Assembly (NCBI GenBank): GCA_963847575.1
Contig: CAWKAL010000019.1
Location: 1 to 6,575, forward strand
Reading direction: 5' to 3'
Source of the DNA: JASBSR01 sp963847575
GTDB taxonomy: Bacteria > Pseudomonadota > Gammaproteobacteria > SZUA-229
DNA length: 6,575 bases
Position 1 is the first letter of the stretch; every line of letters begins with the position of its first letter. This document shows, piece after piece, positions 1-5,760 of the stretch. The notes under the pieces are model-generated. The model was given only the letters and a program-made list of their open reading frames with translations. It was not told the origin of the DNA and made no database searches. A program made the position numbers and the translations under genes.

Positions 1-37
1 CGTTTTTAATTCCCCCTCTTGCGCTCACTGAGGAGCG

Positions 38-112
38 ATTAATCTGCAAGGAGTTTTCCGCGAGCATGTCTGAGCGTTTTTTGCGAGTTGCGCAGCGGCC
101 TTGCAGATTAAT
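38..112. repeat. 14-bp perfect inverted repeat with 47-bp spacer
   Basis: ATTAATCTGCAAGG at 38-51 is the exact reverse complement of 99-112. The spacer (52-98) is rich in GCG/GAG words and has a T6 run at 77-82. The arms are too far apart for a classical terminator, and no T-tract directly follows the right arm. It could be the terminal inverted repeats of a very short non-autonomous element or the stem of a structured RNA. I cannot tell which, and see no clear target-site duplication. Confidence 0.6.
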
Positions 113-124
113 TGTGACGAAGGG

Positions 125-149
125 ACCCTCAATGCTTTTTATTGAGGGT
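125..149. repeat. 9-bp stem-loop
   Basis: ACCCTCAAT (125-133) pairs exactly with ATTGAGGGT (141-149) around the loop GCTTTTT. The T-run is in the loop rather than after the stem, on either strand, so it does not look like an intrinsic terminator. It sits 12 bp after the 14-bp inverted repeat and may belong to the same repeat unit. Confidence 0.55.
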
Positions 150-174
150 GAGTGCAGCGGGGCGGCACTTTTTG

Positions 175-206
175 GTTACTTTTTGCTGCTGTAGGGAAAA
201 AGTAAC
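175..206. repeat. 10-bp stem-loop
   Basis: GTTACTTTTT (175-184) and AAAAAGTAAC (197-206) are perfect inverted repeats with a 12-base loop. A 6-bp stem GTGGGT/ACCCAC (213-218/225-230) follows closely. This pair of stems resembles intergenic repeats often mis-annotated as short proteins in proteobacterial genomes. No T-tract follows on either strand. Confidence 0.5.
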
Positions 207-285
207 TCGCCCGTGGGTGCGAGAACCCACTACCTCGATATTCAGTGACGATGAAGGCAAACAAAGATCTAAAGCAAGACACTGG

Positions 286-305
286 ATCCCCGCCTTCGCG
301 GGGAT
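286..305. repeat. REP-like hairpin with 8-bp GC-rich stem
   Basis: ATCCCCGC (286-293), loop CTTC, GCGGGGAT (298-305), then GACG. This matches in form the very common dispersed proteobacterial repeat whose translation gives spurious peptides such as 'WIPAFAGMT' (plus strand) or 'HPREGGDP' (minus strand). In such genomes there are usually many near-identical copies between genes. Confidence 0.65.
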
Positions 306-434
306 GACGACTGCTAAGCCTTAGGGAGGATGACGGTGAAAGCAAGATCCTTCGCAAAAACGGCTCAGGATGACAAGCCACTGGAGGCCGGATAGAAACA
401 TGCCGAAATGCCGCTCCAGCGGAACCCCCACCCC

Positions 435-462
435 TTGTAATCTGTCTATCCACCCGTATATT
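435..462 (+). promoter_or_regulatory. Candidate htpX promoter, sigma70-like with an overlapping heat-shock-like match
   Basis: TTGTAA (435-440, 4/6 of the -35 consensus) and TATATT (457-462, 5/6 of the -10 consensus) are 16 bp apart and 35 bp before the htpX start. The same stretch also resembles a sigma32 site: CTTGTAA (434-440, 6/7 of CTTGAAA), 11 bp, then ACCCGTAT (452-459, 6/8 of CCCCATNT). E. coli htpX is heat inducible, so a heat-shock promoter would make sense. The sites are seen in the sequence; use by either sigma factor is inference. Confidence 0.45.
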
Positions 463-488
463 GACCGTAGCTTTCAAAAATTTCAGAC

Positions 489-492
489 GAGG
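489..492 (+). promoter_or_regulatory. Ribosome binding site of htpX
   Basis: GAGG (489-492) lies 5 bases before the ATG at 498 and supports that start. The resulting protein begins directly with the hydrophobic N-terminal membrane segment usual for HtpX. Confidence 0.65.
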
Positions 493-497
493 TCTGT

Positions 498-1385
498 ATG
501 TTTCGCATAGGCATATTCCTGTTAACCAATATCGCCGTGCTGGTGGTCGTCAGCGTGGTGTTCAGTGTGCTCGGTATCGAATCAACCCTGGCTGCGAACG
601 GTGTTGACCTCAACCTGCAGGCGCTGTTGATCATGTCGGGCGTGATCGGTATGACCGGGTCGTTTATATCGCTGGCGATATCCAAGTGGTCGGCGAAACG
701 CATGGTCGGCGCGCAGGTGATCAGCTCGCCGCAGAACAAAACCGAGCAATGGCTGTTGCAAACCGTGCGACGCCAGGCGGAGATGGCGGGTATCGGCATG
801 CCTGAAGTCGCGATTTATAATTCGCCCGATGTCAATGCATTCGCTACCGGCATGAATAAAAACAATGCACTGGTAGCTGTCAGTTCCGGCCTGATTGAAA
901 ACATGAAAATGGACGAGGCCGAAGCTGTGCTTGCGCACGAGGTCAGCCATGTTGCCAATGGCGACATGGTGACGCTGGCGCTGGTGCAGGGCGTGGTCAA
1001 TACCTTTGTGATTTTCTTTTCGCGTGTTGTCGGCCACGTGGTTGACCGCGTGGTATTTAAGACCGAGCGCGGTTATGGCCCGGCGTATTACATCACCAGC
1101 ATCGTGGCGCAGATCGTGTTTGGAATTCTCGCCAGTGCTATCGTGATGTATTTTTCGAGAGTGCGCGAGTATCGCGCCGATGCGGGCGGTGCGCAGCTGG
1201 CAGGGCGTCAGAAAATGATTGCTGCGCTACAACGTCTGCAATCCATTCACCAGCCGGCGCATTTGCCCGAGCAACTGGCCGCGTTTGGAATTAATGCGAG
1301 TGTAGGCGGTGGTTTACGCAAGCTGTTCATGAGCCACCCGCCGCTGGAAGAGCGCATCGCAGCGTTACGACAGATGCAGGGTTGA
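498..1385 (+). CDS. htpX: Protease HtpX, inner-membrane zinc metalloprotease (M48B family)
   Basis: HtpX is a membrane-bound zinc endopeptidase that cleaves misfolded or damaged inner-membrane proteins on the cytoplasmic side, overlapping with FtsH in membrane quality control. The product is 295 aa, close to the 293 aa of E. coli HtpX, so it is full length. Hydrophobic segments are visible at about residues 4-26 and 40-62, and again at about 157-180 and 198-219. The zinc site is intact: HEVSH at 147-151 supplies two His ligands and the catalytic Glu148, and Glu224 in EYRAD (224-228) is the likely third ligand. NAFATG (113-118) and SHPPLEERI (279-287) are further family hallmarks. ATG at 498 follows a GAGG box and a plausible promoter. 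The gene stands alone, convergent with the fimX-like gene. E. coli htpX responds to heat and to CpxR; I see a heat-shock-like promoter but no clear CpxR box. Confidence 0.96.
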   Translation: MFRIGIFLLTNIAVLVVVSVVFSVLGIESTLAANGVDLNLQALLIMSGVIGMTGSFISLAISKWSAKRMVGAQVISSPQNKTEQWLLQTVRRQAEMAGIGMPEVAIYNSPDVNAFATGMNKNNALVAVSSGLIENMKMDEAEAVLAHEVSHVANGDMVTLALVQGVVNTFVIFFSRVVGHVVDRVVFKTERGYGPAYYITSIVAQIVFGILASAIVMYFSRVREYRADAGGAQLAGRQKMIAALQRLQSIHQPAHLPEQLAAFGINASVGGGLRKLFMSHPPLEERIAALRQMQG

Positions 1386-1680
1386 TTAAAAAATTTGCCA
1401 CAGAGGTGTAAATATTAAAAAAGCAGTTTGCCGCGAAACACGCAAAGGTCGCCAATGAAAAAGAGTTGTTACAGACTTAAAAGCAATCTTCATTGCCGAA
1501 ATGGTTTATCGGGATAATGGAGTATCGCGGGATTAAAGCGTGATTGGTGCGGTTTTACATTAATTAGCTTTTCTTCGCGACCCTTGCGTACTTCGCGGCA
1601 GTTTATTGATCAGCTTTTACACTTCTGAGTTCTCTGCGGCAAAATCTTTTGTCTTAAAACTGATGACTGCCAGCAGAAAT
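1386..1680. repeat. Non-coding spacer with a long imperfect inverted repeat
   Basis: No gene is visible in these 295 bases between the convergent stops of htpX and the fimX-like gene. The left arm (about 1391-1464) and the reverse complement of the right arm (about 1568-1648) align over most of their length. Shared blocks are TTTGCC[A/G]CAGAG, GTGTAAA, and TGCCGCGAA..ACGCAA.GGTCGC; the right arm carries about nine extra bases after the first block. The wording resembles a dispersed intergenic repeat with CACAGAG and CGCGAAG words found in many bacterial genomes. A small stem GCAAT/ATTGC (1483-1487/1492-1496) lies in the middle. On the minus strand the structure ends in six T (1388-1393), so it might help end fimX transcription, but it is much longer than a normal intrinsic terminator. 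Confidence 0.65.
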
Positions 1681-3771
1681 TTAACCCGTCATTTCGCTGA
1701 AATCGTAATTCATTTCGGGCAATGGCTCCTGCAGGAAATAGCCCTGTATGAAGTTGACGCCCATGCCCCAGAGTACTGACAGACTGCCGGCGTCGGGTAC
1801 AAACTGTGCGACAGTAAATTTGCCCAGGTCAGAGGCTTTTTCAGCAAGTTTTTTCACGGCTTCCTGGTTTTGCGGGCTTTCCAGCAGGTCGGTCATGAAT
1901 ACTTTGTCCAGGCGCACATAATCTGCGTGGATATGTTCGAGCAACTGGAACGGGTTTGTGCCAGAACCAAAATCATCCAGCAGGAAGCCGCAATTGACGG
2001 ACTTGAGCTTTTGCGAAAGTGCGCGTGAATGTTTCAGGCTGGTGACCGCGGTTGATTCTTTGACGGAGAATACCAGGCTGCCACTCGGCAGATTTTTTTC
2101 TTTGATCTGGAAAATCAACCAGTCGATCAGGGTATCGTCTTTCAGAGAAGGTGCTGACAGCTTGATGAAGAAGCGGGTTTTGTGGCCCTTCGCCCAGCGT
2201 TCGGTCAATGTCGTAATGGTTTTATAAAGTACCCAGCGATCAATCGCAACCGCCATACCGATGCGCTCAGCGGCAGGCAGGAAATCCTGCGGCATGATTA
2301 GCTGGCCGGTTTCCTTGTTGTTGAGTCGAACAAACACTTCATAACGCTCGTCAGTGTCACCGTGCAGGCTGACAATTGGCTGGTAATGCAGTACAAACTG
2401 GTCGCTCTTGAGGGCCTCGGTAAGCTGACCGCGAAACTTGGCGTCGACTTCCTGGCGCGTGAGTTCGCCTTTGGGCGGGATGTAAAGTTTGATCTGGTTG
2501 TTGCCGACTTCGCTTGCTTCCTTGATGGCTTTTTCTGCGCGTGACAGGATTTCGTTGCACTCGGGGGAATCTTTGTCGATCAGCGTGATGCCTATGGTGC
2601 AGGTTGTGTTGACCGTGACGTCATTGATTTCAGCCTCGGCATCGTTCAGCGCGGTCTGTAATTCCTTTGCGTATTTTTCAACTGTATCTTTGGTCTGTTT
2701 GCGTGCAATCACTATGAAGGTTGAATGCATGAAGCGTGCAACGATATCGTCGTTATGTGAAGCTTTTTTGATGGCATAACCCGCTTCAGTAATAAACTTG
2801 TCAGCACCTACTACGCCAATCTGGGATTTGATATCTTCGAAGTTGTCGAGCTGGATCTCGATAACGGCAGCGGTGTGTTTTTCTTTTTCCGCTTCCGAGA
2901 TAGTGGTTTCAATTGCTTCGAGACAATACTGGCGATTGAACAATCCGGTGAGCTGGTCGCGCTGGCTGAGCAGTCTAAGCTGCGCTTCGAGTTCTTCAGA
3001 TGATTTATTTTCCTGGCGGATGATTACCTGCACACAGGGCTCGCCCTCGATGCTGGCGGGAGAAAGTTCAATTTCACCATTGAAGAGTGTGCCGTCAGGT
3101 TTGATGAGGTTGACTTCGAGCTTTTCGACCTGGGTATCACTTTCCAGGTAATCGCGCAAAAACGCCTTGAACTTGTCGCGTGCACTCTGCTCGACAACAT
3201 CCAGGATTGGCAGGCCTTCCAGTTCGTCGGCGGCTTCAATGCCGAAGATGTCCATGTAAGACTGGTTGGAGTAAACATGCATGCCTTCGTGCACATACGC
3301 GATGGCATCACGTGAACTGTCGAGCAGCGAAGTGCATCGACGCTCCGATTCTTCAAACGCAGATGCAAGCTTTGACGTGTTCTTCCAGTTGCGATAGGCC
3401 TTGAGTTCGCGATCGATGACCAGGCAAAGGTGTTCTATGTTGCTGTAAGACGACAAATCAGCTGCGCCGTTCCTGATGGCCTCGACTACATTGGATGTGG
3501 TTTCCTTGTCTGCTGCAATAATTGGCACGGGTGCGCCACCCATCGTTTTTTTGATGCAGTCACGGGTTTGCTTGAGGCTGATCAGTTCCATGCCCATGGA
3601 GTAAATCACCATCTCGGGTGGTTTGCTCGCAATGGCCTCGGCCAGGTCTTCTTCATCTTCAGCACGTGCAGAACGTGCAGCAATCCCCTGATTTCTCAGT
3701 GTGCTGACTATTTTTTCTTCGGTGTCAAAAGAATCATCAATGACGATCAGGTTCAGGGTTTTATCATCCAC
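1681..3771 (-). CDS. fimX: FimX-like degenerate REC-PAS-GGDEF-EAL protein, probable c-di-GMP receptor
   Basis: FimX is a cytoplasmic c-di-GMP receptor that controls type IV pilus assembly and twitching; in known systems it binds the nucleotide through an inactive EAL domain and works with PilZ and the ATPase PilB. This product is 696 aa (P. aeruginosa FimX is about 691) with the same domain order: REC about 5-125, PAS about 145-253, linker helix, GGDEF about 270-430, EAL about 445-690. All centres are altered. Ser58 stands where REC has its phospho-acceptor Asp. The GGDEF motif reads MHSTF (348-352), with no RxxD inhibitory site just before it. In the EAL domain, EAL reads EVF (478-480), the metal-binding Asn is Lys537, the Glu of the usual E-[IL]-T-E block is Ser569, and the later Glu is Gln656, while DDFGSG (599-604) and QGYFLQEP (676-683) remain. 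Start is GTG at 3771 with only a weak ribosome site; an in-frame TAG at 3784-3786 excludes longer forms. It follows the PilZ gene by 41 bp, probably co-transcribed. The symbol rests on architecture and degeneracy; another dead GGDEF-EAL receptor is the alternative. Confidence 0.82.
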   Translation of the reverse strand: MDDKTLNLIVIDDSFDTEEKIVSTLRNQGIAARSARAEDEEDLAEAIASKPPEMVIYSMGMELISLKQTRDCIKKTMGGAPVPIIAADKETTSNVVEAIRNGAADLSSYSNIEHLCLVIDRELKAYRNWKNTSKLASAFEESERRCTSLLDSSRDAIAYVHEGMHVYSNQSYMDIFGIEAADELEGLPILDVVEQSARDKFKAFLRDYLESDTQVEKLEVNLIKPDGTLFNGEIELSPASIEGEPCVQVIIRQENKSSEELEAQLRLLSQRDQLTGLFNRQYCLEAIETTISEAEKEKHTAAVIEIQLDNFEDIKSQIGVVGADKFITEAGYAIKKASHNDDIVARFMHSTFIVIARKQTKDTVEKYAKELQTALNDAEAEINDVTVNTTCTIGITLIDKDSPECNEILSRAEKAIKEASEVGNNQIKLYIPPKGELTRQEVDAKFRGQLTEALKSDQFVLHYQPIVSLHGDTDERYEVFVRLNNKETGQLIMPQDFLPAAERIGMAVAIDRWVLYKTITTLTERWAKGHKTRFFIKLSAPSLKDDTLIDWLIFQIKEKNLPSGSLVFSVKESTAVTSLKHSRALSQKLKSVNCGFLLDDFGSGTNPFQLLEHIHADYVRLDKVFMTDLLESPQNQEAVKKLAEKASDLGKFTVAQFVPDAGSLSVLWGMGVNFIQGYFLQEPLPEMNYDFSEMTG

Positions 3772-3812
3772 TCGCGGGTACCACTACTTCGCCTGTAACT
3801 TGTACAGCATGT

Positions 3813-5645
3813 TTATAATGACGACCAGATTTCATCGAAGTCGTCCTGATTTTTTTCGGATAGTTTTTTCTTTTCTTCTCTTTTCTGGCGTGTTGCTGCT
3901 TCGTAGTTTGCAAACTGGAACTGGGTAAATGAGCCGGTATGTTCCCTGGTATCAGTCAGCTTGATTGACATGTCCTGGCCGAGCACATTGACATTCAGGC
4001 GGTCGCCCGACTTGAATGCGTGTGCCGGCACTATCACGCTTGGGCCCTGTTTAAGCGGCCGGATGCCGGGAAGCATGAGGCAGTCAAACGGTTGCTCATT
4101 GGGTTTATTGTGACGCTGTGCCCGCGCGGAAATGACTTTGGGCGAGAGTACCTGGACACCAATTTCGAGGCCATTTTCGCGGGTAAACTGCATCCAGCGT
4201 ATAACACCGATGCGCCATTGAAAGGTGTTATCTGGCTCGCGTTCGCGCAATGCGATCAGCTCGCCTATTTGTGCGCGCGAGGTGTTCTCGGAATTCCAGC
4301 GCAGGCAATACCCGCCCGCGCTGATATTAACAACTTCCCAGTGCAAGTCTGCATCTTCCTTGTTCAGTTTAAACTTTTCTGTTTCGAGCAGTTTGCGTTC
4401 GCGGTCATAGGTATCGGTGAGCGCACGGCCTTTGGCGACATTTTCCCAGGCGTTGTCCTCGTTGTTTCCAATTTCATGATGGGTCATATACCCGCTGCTC
4501 ATGTCATCGCCTTTTGCGCGCATCTCTTCGGGAATTGACTGCAAGGTGAAAGTTGGGCTGTCAACTTTTGGCTTAGGCCGTGCCGCATCTTTCCTGGTGG
4601 GTTTGTTGCCTTCGTTGCGCACTGCCTGCGCTGCGTGTGCGAGACCAATAGCAGCTTCGATGTTGCCTTGCTTGCCTGCGCGTGAAAAACGGCGCTTAGG
4701 ACAAATGCCCCAGGACATGGAAAGCACTTTCAGGGTTTCAACCGAGATCTGGTCGCCCACGGTAATACCGCCGGGTTTTTGTGTCGACTGGCTGATGTCC
4801 TTGCGAATCGAGTCGACCAGGGTAGAGGTGTCGAGTATGAGTGTAGGCCGATCACTATCGCAATCCTGTTGCGTCAGGTAGGAAGGCGGCCGGTCTTCTT
4901 CGAGGCGTACACAAAAGAACCGGTTGATCTGGTTTTCCTGTGCATCGGTTAACAGGCTTGTCTGTTGTTCCCATTCTGCAAGTTTGCGGTAGACGCGTTC
5001 GGAATCGGTTTGACGCATCGCGGTCGGCCGCGCCAGTGCAAACAGTAGCCCCTGCTTGTAATAGCTTTCAATCGTGGCTTTTTTTGCAGGGTGTTCGCTG
5101 TCGGGGACAGACATTTTGTTTAGTTTTTTGTCACGCGCATAGGCGTATAAACGATGCATGTCTATCCAGGTACTTGCCGGTGGCCGGTCATATATCACGC
5201 TGGCGCGTAACAGCAGTTCAGACATATAACGAATTGCGCGGCAGATCGCCAGGGCCTGCATTTTGTTGTCCATTCTGGAATCGCTGCCGTTGGCGGCATC
5301 GTACACCATGATTTTGTATCCAAAAATAATTTCCTGGAGCAATGACTGGTTAAGGGTAATTATTTTTTTGCTTTTATCGGGCAGCGGCAGGGTACGGTTG
5401 ATGAAATATTTTTTCAGGTAATCAAAAATGCCGCGCGCCTGTGTGCGCATCATTTCCAGGTTTTCCATGCGGTACTTGCTGGGCATGGTCTGGCGATTGA
5501 GGTCACGGATGCGGGTATACACCTGCTTGGTGAGATCGCCCATATTCGCCTGCGGCAGATTGGCCAGCCACTTTTTGGTGTCGCGCGGGTGATTGGAAAA
5601 AGCGTCTTTTCCTGGCGGGATTTGATCAGGTATATGCAGTTTCAT
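3813..5645 (-). CDS. Large PilZ-domain protein, next to fimX
   Basis: The product is 610 aa from the ATG at 5645. I do not recognise a named gene. The N-terminal half (about 1-300) looks mostly helical and charged, with no signal peptide or membrane segment, so it is probably cytoplasmic. The C-terminal part has PilZ features: NISAGG at 440-445 fits [DN]xSxxG, followed by the strand-rich WRIGVIRWM (477-485) and LEIGVQVLS (493-501) typical of such domains. The arginine motif RxxxR is not at its usual place about 20-30 residues before NISAGG, but one occurs at 318-322 (RRFSR), so the domain appears split by a polar stretch of about 345-405. A further beta-rich region (530-580) and a charged tail (585-604) end the protein. 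The frame stays open upstream to a TTG at 5714, but that has no ribosome site; the ATG at 5645 has a weak GCGAG 6 bases before it. Position before fimX suggests a role in c-di-GMP control of pili or motility. Nucleotide binding is uncertain. Confidence 0.8.
   Translation of the reverse strand: MKLHIPDQIPPGKDAFSNHPRDTKKWLANLPQANMGDLTKQVYTRIRDLNRQTMPSKYRMENLEMMRTQARGIFDYLKKYFINRTLPLPDKSKKIITLNQSLLQEIIFGYKIMVYDAANGSDSRMDNKMQALAICRAIRYMSELLLRASVIYDRPPASTWIDMHRLYAYARDKKLNKMSVPDSEHPAKKATIESYYKQGLLFALARPTAMRQTDSERVYRKLAEWEQQTSLLTDAQENQINRFFCVRLEEDRPPSYLTQQDCDSDRPTLILDTSTLVDSIRKDISQSTQKPGGITVGDQISVETLKVLSMSWGICPKRRFSRAGKQGNIEAAIGLAHAAQAVRNEGNKPTRKDAARPKPKVDSPTFTLQSIPEEMRAKGDDMSSGYMTHHEIGNNEDNAWENVAKGRALTDTYDRERKLLETEKFKLNKEDADLHWEVVNISAGGYCLRWNSENTSRAQIGELIALREREPDNTFQWRIGVIRWMQFTRENGLEIGVQVLSPKVISARAQRHNKPNEQPFDCLMLPGIRPLKQGPSVIVPAHAFKSGDRLNVNVLGQDMSIKLTDTREHTGSFTQFQFANYEAATRQKREEKKKLSEKNQDDFDEIWSSL
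4311..4694 (-). other. PilZ motifs split by an insertion, within the PilZ gene
   Basis: RxxxR (residues 318-322, bases 4680-4694) and NxSxxG (residues 440-445, bases 4311-4328) are the two conserved c-di-GMP-contact motifs of PilZ domains. Here they are about 118 residues apart. After RxxxR the sequence continues GNIEAAIGLAHAA, which could be the first PilZ strand. A polar, Lys/Pro/Asp-rich stretch without clear secondary structure (residues 345-405, bases 4431-4613) follows before the domain resumes. Pairing of these two motifs into one domain is inference. Confidence 0.5.
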
Positions 5646-5669
5646 TAAATACTCGCTTTTTCCCCAATT

Positions 5670-5683
5670 TGCACAGTTGTGCA
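5670..5683. promoter_or_regulatory. Inverted repeat TGCACA-GT-TGTGCA before the PilZ gene
   Basis: A perfect 6-bp inverted repeat with a 2-bp centre, 25 bp upstream of the ATG at 5645, in the gap between epmB and the PilZ gene. Size and symmetry suit a dimeric regulator's operator, or a small hairpin in the 5' leader. No regulator can be named from sequence alone. Confidence 0.35.
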
Positions 5684-5695
5684 GCGTTAACTTTA

Positions 5696-5711
5696 TTGTT
5701 TTCGAAAACAA
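5696..5711. promoter_or_regulatory. 16-bp perfect palindrome before the PilZ gene
   Basis: TTGTTTTCGAAAACAA is a perfect palindrome centred on TCGA, 12 bp from the other inverted repeat and about 50 bp upstream of the PilZ ATG. No T-tract follows in the minus direction, so it is not a normal terminator for epmB. It could be an operator just downstream of the candidate promoter at 5722-5750. Confidence 0.4.
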
Positions 5712-5721
5712 CAAGATAACG

Positions 5722-5750
5722 ACTTTATTATTAATCTAATCAGACTACAA
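5722..5750 (-). promoter_or_regulatory. Weak candidate promoter for the PilZ-fimX pair
   Basis: On the minus strand TTGTAG (5745-5750) and TAAAGT (5722-5727) are 17 bp apart, matching the sigma70 hexamers at 3/6 and 4/6. It lies just after the epmB stop, and the two palindromes fall in its predicted 5' leader. The match is weak; read-through from epmB is an equally good explanation for expression. Confidence 0.25.
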
Positions 5751-5760
5751 CTAGTGTAGC

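Larger units (their letters stand above)
1..376. repeat. Intergenic cluster of hairpin-forming repeats, no gene
   Basis: No convincing gene lies here. Reading left to right I see six inverted repeats, most of them perfect: 38-51/99-112 (14 bp), 125-133/141-149 (9 bp), 175-184/197-206 (10 bp), 213-218/225-230 (6 bp), 286-293/298-305 (8 bp) and a short imperfect one at 347-351/367-371. A further 5-bp stem (22-26/33-37) abuts the first. The unit around 280-310 has the look of the widespread proteobacterial intergenic repeat with a C-rich/G-rich stem followed by GATGAC. The unit at 346-374 and the half unit near 325-335 resemble a second family ending in AGGATGAC. Short open frames here on both strands (for example 139-477 minus and 142-324 plus) translate these repeats and are not genes. 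The region probably accumulated several dispersed repeats next to each other; family assignment is from memory, not a search. Confidence 0.75.

Noticed and set aside
125..149. Intrinsic terminator
   Set aside because: The stem is good but the T-run is in the loop; no T-tract follows the stem on either strand.
142..324. Open frame of 60 codons on the plus strand
   Set aside because: It crosses three hairpins and ends in the repeat-derived peptide 'WIPAFAGMT'; not a plausible protein.
1..376. CRISPR array
   Set aside because: The repeats are different hairpins with irregular spacing, not identical direct repeats with uniform spacers.
139..477. Open frame of 112 codons on the minus strand
   Set aside because: It translates the intergenic repeats (including the 'HPREGGDP' peptide typical of REP-like DNA), has no credible ribosome site, and its 5' end overlaps the htpX promoter.
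582..1037. Open frame on the minus strand inside htpX
   Set aside because: A shadow of a well-supported coding frame; composition is His/Arg-rich as expected for antisense reading.
4020..4538. Open frame of 172 codons on the plus strand inside the PilZ gene
   Set aside because: It lies wholly antisense to a frame with clear PilZ motifs and shows no recognisable domain of its own.
5646..5714. N-terminal extension of the PilZ protein from TTG at 5714
   Set aside because: TTG start without a ribosome site, and the extension would run through both palindromes; the ATG at 5645 is better placed.
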